Below are positions 29,028 to 39,145 of a stretch of 64,000 nt of DNA, one piece after another. Origin of the DNA: Shewanella woodyi ATCC 51908 (GTDB taxonomy: Bacteria > Pseudomonadota > Gammaproteobacteria > Enterobacterales > Shewanellaceae). The notes beneath the pieces were generated by a model. The model was not told the DNA's origin and did not search any database. It saw only the letters and a list, made by a program, of their open reading frames with translations. The position numbers were made by a program, and so were the translations under genes. The first letter of the stretch is position 1, and every line of letters starts with the position of its first letter. The DNA is taken from contig NC_010506.1 of NCBI RefSeq assembly GCF_000019525.1, positions 186,001-250,000 on the forward strand. Reading direction: 5' to 3'.

Positions 29028-30569
29028 CTATTGACCATGCTGATTAACATCAGCAGCCTGAACCATATCGCCTGTGTTGTTACCCCATGCGTTTCGTTCA
29101 TAAGTGATCACGGCTGCAATCTCTTGCGGCGTTAATTGTGCCCCGAAAGCCTGCATAGCGGTTCCGGGTTTACCCTTGATAACCATATCAAGGTGGCCCG
29201 TTACTGGGCCTGTGATCACTGGGCTGTTTACTAATGAAGGGAAGGCGCCAGGGAGGCCTGTTCCTGCAGCCTGATGACAAGCAACGCAGTTGGTCATATA
29301 GACCTTCTCGCCCATAGCCATGAGTTCATCCATGGTTAAGTCATCTAATACAACGGCTTTAACCTCTTCGACCACTTCTGCAGCGGCCTCCTCAATCTCA
29401 GGTAAGGTTACTGGAACTGCAGCTTCTGACTCGCTCGGTGTTGCGGAAGCTGGGCTCGCGGAGCTGATATCTGCCGCTTGAACAGTATCACCAGAGTCAT
29501 TGCCCCAAGCATTACGCTCATAGGTAACCACAGCCGCAATTTCTGTTGCAGTTAACTGCTTAGCGAAGGCTTGCATTGCAGTGCCAGTCTTACCATTTAA
29601 AACAATATCAACATGACCTGCGACAGCGCCTTTAATCAGAGGACTGCCAATAAGAGAGGGAAACACCCCAGGAAGACCCGCACCGTTCGGTTGGTGACAT
29701 GCAGCGCAGTTTGCCATGTATACCTGTTCTCCTTGAGTCATTAGTTCATCCATACTCAAGGTTTTACTCAATGCTGCTTGGGCTTCTGCGGCAGCAGAGC
29801 TTGCTTTACTCTTCTGCTCAACTAACCAAGTATCGAAATCTGCTTCAGAAACTGCTTCGACCACAATTGGCATAAAGCCATGGTCTTTGCCACATAACTC
29901 AGCACATTGGCCTCGGTAAGTTCCTGTTTTGTCTATACGTGTCCAAGCTTCATTAATGAATCCTGGATTGGCATCTTTTTTAACAGCGAAAGCGGGCACC
30001 CACCACGAATGGATGACATCTTCTGAAGTCATAAGAAAACGCACTTTCTTGTTGATTGGAAGAACTAAGGGGTTATCAACCTCAAGGAGATAGTTCTCTC
30101 CTTTTGCCTCTGTGCCATCGATCTGTTCTCTGGGAGTGGAGAGTAAGCTGTAAAATTCGATATCTTCATCAAAATAGCTGTAATGCCATTTCCATTGAGA
30201 GCCGGTAACTTTAATTGTGATATCGGCATCGGAAGGATCTTCCATTGCGATCAGGGTTTTAGTGGCGGGTATTGCCATTAAAATAAGTATGATAAAAGGC
30301 ACAACGGTCCAAGCTATCTCAACCTTTGTACTTTCGTGAAAATTAGCCGCAATCGCACCTTTGGATTTTCTGTGATTGATCATGGAATAGATCATCACAC
30401 CAAAGACCAAGATTCCGATGGCACAACAGATATATAGGATGATCATGTGCAGGTTGTACACCTGACCACTGATCTCCGTAACCCCTTGAGTCATATTCAA
30501 GGGCATCTCTGATGCCAACATGGGTGGCGTAAACAGCAACGCCAGAAAACAATACAGCGCTTTCTTCAC
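29028..30569 (-). CDS. coxB: Cytochrome c oxidase subunit II fused to two cytochrome c domains
   Basis: The start is a GTG at 30569 with GAGGAGA upstream, giving 513 residues with a signal-like N-terminus; the longer frame to 30671 is less likely. Two membrane segments (about 40-62 and 85-105) precede the CuA cupredoxin domain with ligands His187, Cys222, Glu224, Cys226, His230 and Met233. Two consecutive class I cytochrome c domains follow: CAACH at 288-292 with Met332, and CVACH at 428-432 with Met472. They are exactly 140 residues apart and clearly similar, joined by an Ala/Glu/Pro-rich linker. One c domain is usual in caa3 oxidases; two is rarer. It is the first gene of the cox operon. 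Confidence 0.97.
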   Translation of the reverse strand: MKKALYCFLALLFTPPMLASEMPLNMTQGVTEISGQVYNLHMIILYICCAIGILVFGVMIYSMINHRKSKGAIAANFHESTKVEIAWTVVPFIILILMAIPATKTLIAMEDPSDADITIKVTGSQWKWHYSYFDEDIEFYSLLSTPREQIDGTEAKGENYLLEVDNPLVLPINKKVRFLMTSEDVIHSWWVPAFAVKKDANPGFINEAWTRIDKTGTYRGQCAELCGKDHGFMPIVVEAVSEADFDTWLVEQKSKASSAAAEAQAALSKTLSMDELMTQGEQVYMANCAACHQPNGAGLPGVFPSLIGSPLIKGAVAGHVDIVLNGKTGTAMQAFAKQLTATEIAAVVTYERNAWGNDSGDTVQAADISSASPASATPSESEAAVPVTLPEIEEAAAEVVEEVKAVVLDDLTMDELMAMGEKVYMTNCVACHQAAGTGLPGAFPSLVNSPVITGPVTGHLDMVIKGKPGTAMQAFGAQLTPQEIAAVITYERNAWGNNTGDMVQAADVNQHGQ

Positions 30570-30892
30570 TAGACTTCTCCTCTGCCAAAATATAAGACAA
30601 AGAAGAGTCACACAGTAAGTCTCTGCTCTATGCAAACTCTTCAGTTCCCAAAAAAGCAACGATGACATCAAAGTACGCTAGCGGTTTTACTTATTATTGT
30701 GAAAGTAGCAGTCTTTTTTGCTGCTGAAGTTAACCACATCTGTACCTACTACAGAATATATCTGTTTCGATTTCCGCTAGGTAAACAATGCAGTTATATC
30801 ACTGGGAATTGATTTACTTTGCAGACGACTAAATCGCTTTGGATATAACAAATTATCGTTGTTATGTTTCTAACTTACTGTGTGTTGAAATA

Positions 30893-30906
30893 TTGATCAA
30901 GATCAC
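30893..30906. promoter_or_regulatory. FNR/EtrA-like binding site upstream of coxB
   Basis: TTGATCAAGATCAC matches the FNR consensus TTGAT-N4-ATCAA at nine of ten positions. It lies about 325 bp before the coxB start. Oxygen-linked control of a terminal oxidase would make sense, but the distance is long and the site is a prediction only. Confidence 0.4.
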
Positions 30907-31125
30907 TTTTTCTTTATTTTTAAATTAATAATGCCATTTCATATAGGTATTTAGCAGGTTTCGATATTGTTAAATTTTTCAATCCTAGGTATTGATGAAG
31001 AGATAGTCATTTTCTTTTTAGTCACTAAAAACCTCATGGTGTATGGGTTTCAAAGCCCTTTATATAAGCTTGAAACTCTTTAGATATGCTGGATATTCAG
31101 ATGTTTTTTGAAAGTGCTATTCGCA

Positions 31126-31148
31126 AAAAAGCCCCATAAAAGGGGCTT
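31126..31148 (-). terminator. Terminator of the lexA-sulA operon
   Basis: A GC-rich 7-bp stem (31129-31135 with 31142-31148) is followed, in the minus-strand direction, by a run of T residues. It lies 19 bp after the sulA stop. Confidence 0.88.
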
Positions 31149-31167
31149 AAGAAGATAGGGGGAGAGA

Positions 31168-31680
31168 TTAGTGAACGGATGAAAATAAACTTGGTTGCAA
31201 AGCTGAGTCGATAATAGGGTTATGGGTATTTACCTGAGAGCTTGAATTTGCATCCTCAATAACAACGCCCAACGCTCTAGCACTTTTAGCAACAATTTGA
31301 AGACGGCGGCTATCACGTGCATCTAACGATTGAGTCCAACAGAGCACTGCGCTAGAGGTGCCACTTGTCAGTGCTTTTTCCATTGCCCAGAGGGTTTCCA
31401 CTTCATCTTTTGCATGTACCAAAAGTACGCGGTTCATTCTAACACCGGCTTCTGCTAGCAGCTTCTTGTAGCCTATATTCGGTGGGCTGATTAACACTAT
31501 CCACTGTCCCTGCTGGCTTAATGTGGCAAGCTGTGAGCTCACCTGTTTTAACTCTTCACGCCCTTGTGTAGAGCTGGCTACAGAGGAGATAGTACTGCTT
31601 TGTAGCTGGCTGGAGTAATGAGTCTGGTGATCTATCCAAAGTCCAGGATGTCTTGGGCCATTGCCGATTAATGTGTTCAT
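31168..31680 (-). CDS. sulA: SulA, SOS-induced cell division inhibitor
   Basis: A 170-residue SulA-family protein. It blocks FtsZ assembly during SOS. Weakly conserved family features are [11 protein letters not shown], the [22 protein letters not shown] segment and [17 protein letters not shown] chose the ATG at 31680, which overlaps the lexA stop as ATGA; a TTG at 31686 is the alternative. Being co-transcribed with lexA, it should be under the tandem SOS boxes upstream of lexA. Confidence 0.85.
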   Translation of the reverse strand: MNTLIGNGPRHPGLWIDHQTHYSSQLQSSTISSVASSTQGREELKQVSSQLATLSQQGQWIVLISPPNIGYKKLLAEAGVRMNRVLLVHAKDEVETLWAMEKALTSGTSSAVLCWTQSLDARDSRRLQIVAKSARALGVVIEDANSSSQVNTHNPIIDSALQPSLFSSVH

Positions 31681-32294
31681 TGCCAATCTCCATTGCGAAT
31701 AACACCGACAGCCAATCCTTCAATACTTAGGCTTTGGTTAGTTAGATCAACGACTATAGGACTGTAATCTTCATTTTCTGCATGAAGGTAAACAGTACTG
31801 CCTTTTTTCTCGAAGCGTTTAACTGTTACATCATCTTCAACACGGGCAACGACAACCTGACCGTTTCTTGCTTGCTCAGCCTTATGGACAGCCAGAAGAT
31901 CTCCTTCGAGAATACCGATATCTTTCATGCTGTCGCCACGTACCCTAAGTAGAAAGTCGGCACTTGGATGGAACATATTTGGATCAACTTGATAATGCTG
32001 TTCAACATGCTCTTGAGCTAGGATAGGCTCCCCAGCTGCAACTTGGCCTATCAAAGGTAAGCCTTGCTCTTCAAGCTCCTCTGTTTGAGCTAACCTAATA
32101 CCACGAGATGTACCAGGAATGATCTCAATACAGCCCTTTTTAGCTAGAGCCTTTAGGTGTTCCTCAGCAGCGTTGGCGCTTTTAAAACCTAAACGTTTAG
32201 CAATTTCTGCACGGGTTGGAGGCATGCCTGTTTCGGCAATATTGCATTTAATTAGTTCAAGAATTTCAGCTTGTCGTGGTGTTAAAGGTCTCAT
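31677..32294 (-). CDS. lexA: LexA repressor
   Basis: The start is the ATG at 32294 ([10 protein letters not shown]), giving 205 residues. The N-terminal winged helix-turn-helix is [22 protein letters not shown], the self-cleavage site is Ala87-Gly88 (QVAAGEP), and the catalytic dyad is Ser122 (RGDSMKD) and Lys159 (VKRFEK). It represses SOS genes until activated RecA promotes its cleavage. Its gene is divergent from plsB, as in E. coli, although dgkA is not between them. Confidence 0.98.
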   Translation of the reverse strand: MRPLTPRQAEILELIKCNIAETGMPPTRAEIAKRLGFKSANAAEEHLKALAKKGCIEIIPGTSRGIRLAQTEELEEQGLPLIGQVAAGEPILAQEHVEQHYQVDPNMFHPSADFLLRVRGDSMKDIGILEGDLLAVHKAEQARNGQVVVARVEDDVTVKRFEKKGSTVYLHAENEDYSPIVVDLTNQSLSIEGLAVGVIRNGDWQ

Positions 32295-32302
32295 TATCAA
32301 TC

Positions 32303-32337
32303 CTGTCTTTCTATACAGTAACTGTCAGTATATACAG
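32303..32337 (-). promoter_or_regulatory. Two tandem SOS boxes upstream of lexA
   Basis: Two CTGT-N8-ACAG matches occur at 32303-32318 and 32322-32337, starting 9 bp upstream of the lexA ATG. They should give LexA autoregulation and SOS control of the lexA-sulA operon. Confidence 0.92.
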
Positions 32338-32513
32338 TATTTTGATCAGTGCAAGTATTAACCAAATTTTATCTGTTTTTCTTATCTGTACTATTTAAGC
32401 TCTGTTTTTCTCTCTGATAGCAGCGGTTATCTAAGGCTTGAGCTAATTTGGTGGAATTATTCAAAATCTGGTACTCTATGCAGTTATTAAATTAAACACA
32501 TTGCATAAGAATA

Positions 32514-34937
32514 ATGTCCAAACAAGACTCCCTTTGGTTTAAATCACTGCGCTGGCTTCAGAAAAAGTTGGTGCATACTATTGTTGTGCCGCAAGAACCG
32601 TTTAAGGATCTAAATCTAGATCCTGAGAAACCGCTCGTTTATGTGATGAAGACTGAATCTCTCAGTGACATCGCAGCTCTCAGTGAGATCACGGGAGAGC
32701 TAGGTTTACCTAGCCCTTATGAGCCATTAGAGGTTGAAGGGCGGTCAACGCCTAGAGTGGTATGCCTAGAGGGGGCTAAGCCTCTTATGGGGAAAAGGGA
32801 GAGTAATGAGTTCTTCCTAAGTAGCTTTATGGATCTGTTAAAGGCACATAAAGAGAGTCCAGATCTCGATATTCAACTGGTACCTGTGAGTCTCTATTGG
32901 GGAAGAACGCCAGGTAAAGAGGATGACACGATGAAAGCCGCTGTGCTTGAGCGTGAGAATCCAACTTGGTTGCGTAAATGTTTGATGATCCTATTTTTAG
33001 GCCGACATAACTTTGTTCAATTCTCCAATTCGGTCTCGATACGTTATATGGCCGATGAGCATGGCACTGATAAGCGTATCGCACATAAACTTGCCCGCGT
33101 AGCCCGAGTGCACTTTAGCCGTCAGCGAAAGGTGATGACAGGCCCAGTTTTACCTAAGAGGCAGGCCCTTTTCCATGCCTTGATTAACTCAGAAAGTTTA
33201 AAGAGAGCGATTCAGGAGGAGGCGACGAGCAAGAAGATTTCAGAGGTTGAAGCCAGAGCGAAGGCGATGGAGTATCTGGATGAGATTGCTGCGGATTACT
33301 CAGACAGCTTAGTGCGTATTGCTGAGCGCTTCCTGACCTGGTTGTGGAATAAGCTTTACAAAGGTATCAATATTAAGGGAGCTGAACAGATCCGTCAGCT
33401 ACACCATGATGGCCATGAGATCATCTACGTGCCTTGTCACAGAAGCCATATGGATTATCTGCTGCTCTCCTATATTCTCTATTACCAAGGTATGGTTCCG
33501 CCTCACATTGCAGCGGGGATCAACCTGAATTTCTGGCCTGCAGGCCCTATGTTCCGCCGTGGTGGTGCCTTCTTTATTCGCCGTAGTTTCAGAGGTAATA
33601 AACTGTATACCGCTGTGTTTCGCGAATATCTGGATCAACTTTTCACTAAAGGTTACTCGGTCGAGTACTTCACCGAAGGTGGACGTTCAAGAACCGGACG
33701 CCTATTGGCACCTAAAACCGGTATGATCGCGATGACGCTTAACAGTGTACTTCGTGGAATGGAGCGCCCAGTGACTTTGGTGCCTGTCTACCTTGGTTAC
33801 GATCATGTAATGGAAGTGGCGACTTACCATAAAGAATTAAGTGGTAAGAAGAAAAAGAAAGAGTCGGTTTGGCAGGTTTTTGGTGCTTTGCGTAAGCTAG
33901 GAAACTTTGGTCAAGGCTATGTGAACTTTGGTAAGCCTATCACCTTGCATAGTTTTCTAAATGAGCAGGTTCCTGATTGGCGTGAGGAGATCGCGAGCGA
34001 CCCTGAGCAGAAGCCAACATGGTTGACCCCTGTGGTTAACACTCTTGCGAATCAAGTCATGACCAATATCAATGACGCTGCGGCGGTGAGCTCAGTCACC
34101 TTGACTAGCTTAGTTCTGCTGGCGTCAGAGCAAAATGCTCTCGAGAGAACTCAGCTTGAGAAGCAGCTGGATCTCTATCTTAAGTTGCTAAAAGATCTAC
34201 CTTATACCTCATACACATCTGTTGTAGAAGGTGATGGCAAGCAGCTAGTCACTCAAGGCTTAGAGCTGAAGAAACTACAGTTAGATAGCGACCCACTGGG
34301 TGATATCGTCTCCATTGATGAGAGTATCTCCATTGCGATGACCTATTACCGTAATAACATTATTCACTTAATGATTATTCCTTCACTGGTTGCTAGCTGT
34401 TTGACTCAACATGAGCGGATCACCAGAGATGAGATCAAAGCGATTATTGCCGACTTCTATCCTCTGCTTGAAGCTGAGCTGTTTATGGGTGTTGAAGATA
34501 CCGATAAGTTAGTCGAGCAGATATTAGATCTGTTTATTGAGCAGCAGTTGATCCGTGAAGATACTGGTTTCAGTGTGGTTGAGACCAGCATTAATCAGTT
34601 ATTGCTGCTTGCTGGCACTGTGAGTGAGACGTTGCAGCGTTACGCCATCATCTTTAATCTGTTAGCCGATTTCCCAGAGATGGAGCGTTCAGATCTAGAG
34701 GCTGAAAGTCATAAATTGGCGAAGCGTTTAGGTGCCCTTCATGGCATTACCGCACCTGAGTTCTATGATAAGAATCTTTATAGAACCTTGAGTGTGAAGC
34801 TTAAAGATCTAGGTTACCTCAAAGATAACGGTAATAAAGCCGATGTTGAGAGAGTTCGTGCGTCAGCCAATGGCTTATTGAGGTCTTCTGTTAGGCAGAC
34901 CATAGTCGATAGTGTTGCAGCGGAGCGCTCTGCTTGA
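32514..34937 (+). CDS. plsB: Glycerol-3-phosphate 1-O-acyltransferase PlsB
   Basis: The 807 residues match PlsB length. The acyltransferase motifs are in order: [10 protein letters not shown] (HX4D catalytic pair), [20 protein letters not shown] and [15 protein letters not shown]. It makes lysophosphatidate, the first step of phospholipid synthesis, at the inner membrane, using acyl-CoA or acyl-ACP. The start ATG at 32514 follows a long AT-rich leader. Confidence 0.97.
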   Translation: MSKQDSLWFKSLRWLQKKLVHTIVVPQEPFKDLNLDPEKPLVYVMKTESLSDIAALSEITGELGLPSPYEPLEVEGRSTPRVVCLEGAKPLMGKRESNEFFLSSFMDLLKAHKESPDLDIQLVPVSLYWGRTPGKEDDTMKAAVLERENPTWLRKCLMILFLGRHNFVQFSNSVSIRYMADEHGTDKRIAHKLARVARVHFSRQRKVMTGPVLPKRQALFHALINSESLKRAIQEEATSKKISEVEARAKAMEYLDEIAADYSDSLVRIAERFLTWLWNKLYKGINIKGAEQIRQLHHDGHEIIYVPCHRSHMDYLLLSYILYYQGMVPPHIAAGINLNFWPAGPMFRRGGAFFIRRSFRGNKLYTAVFREYLDQLFTKGYSVEYFTEGGRSRTGRLLAPKTGMIAMTLNSVLRGMERPVTLVPVYLGYDHVMEVATYHKELSGKKKKKESVWQVFGALRKLGNFGQGYVNFGKPITLHSFLNEQVPDWREEIASDPEQKPTWLTPVVNTLANQVMTNINDAAAVSSVTLTSLVLLASEQNALERTQLEKQLDLYLKLLKDLPYTSYTSVVEGDGKQLVTQGLELKKLQLDSDPLGDIVSIDESISIAMTYYRNNIIHLMIIPSLVASCLTQHERITRDEIKAIIADFYPLLEAELFMGVEDTDKLVEQILDLFIEQQLIREDTGFSVVETSINQLLLLAGTVSETLQRYAIIFNLLADFPEMERSDLEAESHKLAKRLGALHGITAPEFYDKNLYRTLSVKLKDLGYLKDNGNKADVERVRASANGLLRSSVRQTIVDSVAAERSA

Positions 34938-35044
34938 TAATTAACAGTGAGTATGGGGCCGTAAATCGGCCTCATCATCTTGAAAGCGGTTTTATTATAT
35001 TGGCAATCATTGGCCATAGTTCAGATTTGGAGAGTTAGGGTTAT

Positions 35045-36301
35045 ATGGCCAATCATATGAATGCAGCCAAAGATAAGGCTGCGGGTAAGTCTCTGCTTGG
35101 CGGAGCGATGATAGTTGCGGGTACAGCGGTTGGTGCAGGAATGTTTTCCCTGCCTGTTGTTGGTGCCGGTATGTGGTTTAGCTATTCAATTCTAATGATG
35201 TTAGGTGTCTGGTTCTGTATGCTGGTTTCCGGCTTACTACTACTTGAAACCAACCTTCATTTCGAGCCTGGCTCGAGTTTTGATACCTTGACGCGTGAAA
35301 CTTTAGGTCAGTTTTGGCGAATAGTGAACGGCTTATCTATCGCCTTTGTGCTCTATATTTTAGCCTATGCCTATATCAGTGGCGGTGGCTCTGTCGTTAA
35401 CCATAGTCTGCAAGTGTCAGGTATCGAGTTGCCTCAAAGCCTTGCTGGCTTAGTTTTCGCCTTAGGTTTGGCGTTTATTGTTTTTATCAGCACTAAGGCT
35501 GTCGATAGGATCACCACGATCATGCTCGGGGGGATGATCATCACCTTCTTCCTTGCAATCGGTGATCTGCTGATCGATATCGATACAGTGAAGTTGTTTG
35601 CACCTAATGGCGAGGACACTTATCTACCTTACATTTTAGCTGCACTGCCCTTTGGTCTTGTGAGTTTTGGCTATCACGGTAATGTGCCGAGCCTGGTTAA
35701 GTATTACGGCAAAAAGCCTAATACGATCATCAAGGCGATACTGATCGGCACCTTGATCGCATTTGTTATCTATGTCTGCTGGTTAGTGGCTACCATGGGG
35801 AATATTGCCCGTGGTGACTTCGTTAATATTATCGCCCAAGGCGGTAATATGGGGGTCTTGGTTTCGGCTCTGTCTGATGTGATGAGCAGTAGCTGGTTAA
35901 CTACCATGTTAACGATTTTTGCAAATCTAGCCGTTGCTTCTTCGTTCCTAGGGGTTACCTTAGGTTTGTTTGATTTTCTGGCCGATCTTTTTGGCTTCGA
36001 TGAATCCAGAGGTGGACGCTTTAAAACGGCCGCAGTGACCTTCCTACCACCGACAGTGCTTGGATTACTTTTCCCGAATGGCTTCTTGGTTGCCATCGGT
36101 TTTGCAGCACTTGCGGCGACAGTTTGGACTGCGATTGTACCAGCAATGATGGTGTACAAGATTAGAAAGAAGTTTCCTAATTCGACCGGTTTTAAAGTTC
36201 CTGGCGGTAATGCGGTGATTGTCATCGTAATGTTGTTCGGTATTATTACCGGAGCCTGTCATTTATTAGCGATGGCGGATCTACTGCCTGTATACGGGTA
36301 A
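35045..36301 (+). CDS. Aromatic amino acid permease (HAAAP family, TyrP/Mtr-like)
   Basis: This 418-residue transporter has about 11 membrane segments. The N-terminal LLGGAMIVAGTAVGAGMFSLPVVGAGMWF is the typical opening of the hydroxy/aromatic amino acid permease family, and FGYHGNVPSLVKYYG is a family motif. It imports tyrosine or tryptophan by proton symport; the exact substrate cannot be decided from sequence. A strong terminator follows the gene. Confidence 0.93.
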   Translation: MANHMNAAKDKAAGKSLLGGAMIVAGTAVGAGMFSLPVVGAGMWFSYSILMMLGVWFCMLVSGLLLLETNLHFEPGSSFDTLTRETLGQFWRIVNGLSIAFVLYILAYAYISGGGSVVNHSLQVSGIELPQSLAGLVFALGLAFIVFISTKAVDRITTIMLGGMIITFFLAIGDLLIDIDTVKLFAPNGEDTYLPYILAALPFGLVSFGYHGNVPSLVKYYGKKPNTIIKAILIGTLIAFVIYVCWLVATMGNIARGDFVNIIAQGGNMGVLVSALSDVMSSSWLTTMLTIFANLAVASSFLGVTLGLFDFLADLFGFDESRGGRFKTAAVTFLPPTVLGLLFPNGFLVAIGFAALAATVWTAIVPAMMVYKIRKKFPNSTGFKVPGGNAVIVIVMLFGIITGACHLLAMADLLPVYG

Positions 36302-36318
36302 GGTAAAGATTCAGTCTG

Positions 36319-36344
36319 AAAGCCCTCTTCTGAGGGCTTTTTTG
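36319..36344 (+). terminator. Terminator after the aromatic amino acid permease
   Basis: A 9-bp perfect stem (36319-36327 with 36332-36340) with a TTCT loop is followed by a T run. The A run on the left side may also serve the convergent AraC gene. Confidence 0.9.
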
Positions 36345-36347
36345 TTT

Positions 36348-37358
36348 CTATTTCTTTAGATTAAGTCTGTCGAGATATTGCTGTGGAGTGCACCTTCTCA
36401 AGCGTTTGAAGGCTCGGCTAAAACTCTGTTGATTGGCGTAACCTAATAAGCTGGCAATCTCATCTATCTCCTTGCCGTCCAACATATACTTAATTGCCTG
36501 ATTACTAATAATATAATTACTTATGGTCGAGAAGCTGAGACCTAAATACTGTAAACGTCGTTGTAGCTGCTGTTCGGAGATATTAAAAAGCTTAGCGACC
36601 GCTTTCACCTTAGGCAGACCATAAAAACGTGAGTAGTTGATCATCTCAAAAAGCACTTTAGGTGCATCATGGGGCTGAGGCATGTTGAGGTATTTCTCAA
36701 ACAGGGATCTTGGCATGGTGACAGGAGCATTAAACTCCTGATCTGGACTGATTGAGTGCACCATCTCATCAATATCAAACCAGATCTCAGTTTGGGCTGC
36801 ATTCCAAACTACCGGAGAGCCAAATAGCTCCGATACTTGCTCATGACCTATTGCTGAACCACTGAGTTGTACCCGAATTGGGCGATAATCTTTGCCTAAA
36901 AAATGGCGCTGAGCATTAAGTAAAGTGATCGCAACTCTGAGGGAGTCTAGACTCTTTTGTTGCTTAAAAACATAGGGGTTTTTATAGCACCATTTCATAA
37001 TTTTGGCCGATTGGCTCACATAGTAACTGGCTCCGGAGTGCAGGCTGACGACTCCGTAGTTGATCCTACGTATGCTCATCGCTACATCTGGGGTTGCGAG
37101 TGGATCAATTCCCGTGATCTCTAGCCTATTAAAATGCAAATACTCACTGAGTTTGACCATATAACAGGGATCTTGGCTAAGTTCTGCAAGCTCTGTTAAC
37201 CAGTGGCCGACTTGAGTAAAAGGGATAAGAGCCATAGGCTCCTGCATTAAGGTTTGAGGGATATTGAGATCCCGATAACCGATCCCAAATATCTGCTGCA
37301 TTCCATCAAATACAGGCTTTAAGTAACAAACTCGAATAAATGAAGTGTTAAATTTCAT
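36348..37358 (-). CDS. AraC-family transcriptional regulator
   Basis: A 336-residue regulator has an N-terminal Arabinose_bd/OruR-like ligand-binding domain and a C-terminal AraC DNA-binding domain with two helix-turn-helix motifs (AKLFNISEQQLQRRLQ and IASLLGYANQQSFSRAFKR). The ATG at 37358 (MKFNTSF) has GGAAG eight bases upstream; a TTG at 37373 is the alternative. It diverges from the DUF3302/HlyD pair and may control it, but that is only positional inference. Confidence 0.88.
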   Translation of the reverse strand: MKFNTSFIRVCYLKPVFDGMQQIFGIGYRDLNIPQTLMQEPMALIPFTQVGHWLTELAELSQDPCYMVKLSEYLHFNRLEITGIDPLATPDVAMSIRRINYGVVSLHSGASYYVSQSAKIMKWCYKNPYVFKQQKSLDSLRVAITLLNAQRHFLGKDYRPIRVQLSGSAIGHEQVSELFGSPVVWNAAQTEIWFDIDEMVHSISPDQEFNAPVTMPRSLFEKYLNMPQPHDAPKVLFEMINYSRFYGLPKVKAVAKLFNISEQQLQRRLQYLGLSFSTISNYIISNQAIKYMLDGKEIDEIASLLGYANQQSFSRAFKRLRRCTPQQYLDRLNLKK

Positions 37359-37492
37359 AGGCAGGTCTTCCAATAGCTGAAGGCTGATTTAATCATAAAT
37401 GGTGTAAACTTGATATGTTTGGCCTCAATCTATTGCTCGTTTATGGATAAAGGTCAGACAATAGGTTTTTAAGTTTATAGGAGGCCATTTTC

Positions 37493-37852
37493 ATGAGTTT
37501 ACTGGGTATGCCGTTTGTCGATACGGGGGCAGATACAGCACTTCATGTTGTTGCCTTGGTTGTGATGGTCGTCACAGTGTCTGCCGTTGCAGTTGGGTTT
37601 TGGAAGATACATGAGATGCCTATCAATAAGGCGCATAAAGAGGAGCATCATCAGATAGGGCTTATCACTGCACTCACATGGATTGGTTTTGTGTGGCATT
37701 GGGTATGGGTGTTAGCCGTATTTGTTGCATTTGTCGATGGTGAGAAAGCACTAAGAAAGTTAAGAGATATTTGGCATGAACAACCAGACAACTCAGCCCA
37801 GCAATCCCTAGAGGCTCCTCAGTCAGATAGAGAGGTTACCAATAATGCTTGA
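37493..37852 (+). CDS. DUF3302 inner-membrane protein (YiaW-like)
   Basis: The 119 residues have two membrane segments (about 15-38 and 55-77) around a KAHKEEHHQIG loop and a charged, polar tail. DUF3302 proteins are usually encoded with an HlyD-type protein, and here the stop overlaps the HlyD start by 8 bp, as with the E. coli yiaW/yiaV pair. A role as partner of that membrane fusion protein is inferred. Confidence 0.85.
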   Translation: MSLLGMPFVDTGADTALHVVALVVMVVTVSAVAVGFWKIHEMPINKAHKEEHHQIGLITALTWIGFVWHWVWVLAVFVAFVDGEKALRKLRDIWHEQPDNSAQQSLEAPQSDREVTNNA

Positions 37853-39065
37853 AGGCTTGGCTGTTTGGGCTCTATTTATCTACCTGCTTCGTTTAGTGGG
37901 TATGCCGTGGAATAAATTTTCTAAGGCGTTTGCCTATATCGGTGGCGGAGGTTGGCTGCTATTTGTTTGGGTCGGCCTACTAAACTTTACCCCTATGGAT
38001 CTCTCTGGAGGCTCACTGGTTCAATCTCCTCATATTCAACTGCGCCCCGCATCGAGTCAGATTAAAGGTTCGGTTAAACATATCTATGTCGAACCAAATC
38101 AACGTATTGAGCAGGGGCAGCTTGTGTACGAACTTGATGATGAGCCCTATCAAATTGCGTTAAATAAGGCCAAGGTGGATCTCAATGCCGCTGAAGTTGC
38201 ATTAAAGCTTGCCAATGAAGATGTAAAGCTTGCCATGAAGCAACATCAGAGTGTCTTGGCTGATACTAAGATTAGTCAGAGTCAGGTAGTGGCTGCACAG
38301 AAAGATCTTAGCTGGAAGGAGAAGACCCTGACTCGCTATGTTGAGCAAAATAGAGTTGTTCCTGACACTATCACTAAGAGCCAGTTAGATGAGCAACAAA
38401 CGGCTGTTGCTTTAGCTCAGTCGCAGCTAGCAAGCTATGTTGCCAGTGTCGAGAAAGCGACGTTTGCAGAGCATAAAGCGGGACTTGAGATTGAGAAAGC
38501 ACACCTTGCGGTCGCCAGTCGTCAATCGGATCTAGCTGGCCAAGCTGAAACATTAGCGAAGGCGCAATGGGATCTGGATAGCACTAAGGTTTATGCCCCA
38601 GCAGATGGCTATCTGACAAATTTTATTATGCGAGAGGGGCAGTTTGTCGGGCTTGTACCACGTATTGCGATGTACACGGATGAGAAATACGTCTTGATGC
38701 GGGTAAACCATCAGGCAATACGTAATGTTAAGGTGGGCCAAAGTGCAGAGTTCGCTTCTGCTGTTTATCCCGGTAAGGTGTTTCGTGCTCAAGTTGAAGG
38801 GATTGTCGAGGCAACTGGTGAGGCTCAGGGAAGCTTATTGGCTCGTGATGATAATGTACGCCAAACGACGGGACAGAACCTTAATAATAAGCATCACTTT
38901 GTTCGATTGAAGCTGGAGGAGGGGGAGTATGACCTCCCCGTTGGGGCTGTCGGTCTAGCTTGGATATCTGCAGAAAAGCCCACTGCACTGCTGAGCTTTC
39001 TCGACGTGATCCGCGGCATTATTATCCGAATGAAGTCACAGATATATTACTTCTACTCAATTTAA
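37845..39065 (+). CDS. HlyD/EmrA-type membrane fusion protein (YiaV-like)
   Basis: The 406 residues begin with two short membrane segments (about 3-20 and 25-45), followed by a biotinyl/lipoyl-like half (VKHIYVEPNQRIEQGQLVYELDD), a long alpha-helical hairpin rich in Lys, Glu, Ala and Gln (about 100-230), the second lipoyl half (KVYAPADGYLTNFIMREGQFVG) and a beta-barrel. Such proteins bridge an inner-membrane pump to an outer-membrane channel. No pump gene lies next to it. A terminator follows at once. Confidence 0.9.
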   Translation: MLEGLAVWALFIYLLRLVGMPWNKFSKAFAYIGGGGWLLFVWVGLLNFTPMDLSGGSLVQSPHIQLRPASSQIKGSVKHIYVEPNQRIEQGQLVYELDDEPYQIALNKAKVDLNAAEVALKLANEDVKLAMKQHQSVLADTKISQSQVVAAQKDLSWKEKTLTRYVEQNRVVPDTITKSQLDEQQTAVALAQSQLASYVASVEKATFAEHKAGLEIEKAHLAVASRQSDLAGQAETLAKAQWDLDSTKVYAPADGYLTNFIMREGQFVGLVPRIAMYTDEKYVLMRVNHQAIRNVKVGQSAEFASAVYPGKVFRAQVEGIVEATGEAQGSLLARDDNVRQTTGQNLNNKHHFVRLKLEEGEYDLPVGAVGLAWISAEKPTALLSFLDVIRGIIIRMKSQIYYFYSI

Positions 39066-39072
39066 GATATAC

Positions 39073-39104
39073 CCCAACCTCAAGATCAGGGGTTGGGCTT
39101 TTTT
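39073..39104 (+). terminator. Terminator after the HlyD gene
   Basis: A 7-bp GC-rich stem (39073-39079 with 39091-39097) precedes a T run, just after the HlyD stop codon. Confidence 0.8.
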
Positions 39105-39145
39105 GCGTGTGTTGTTGGTGTTTACTGTCGGTATTTATCGAAGGG

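Larger units (their letters stand above)
30570..31167. other. Intergenic region upstream of coxB and downstream of sulA
   Basis: About 600 bp contain no convincing gene. It should hold the cox promoter, an FNR-like site at 30893-30906 and the sulA terminator near 31126-31148; both sites are listed separately. The region is AT-rich. I could not pick a sigma-70 promoter with confidence. Confidence 0.6.
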
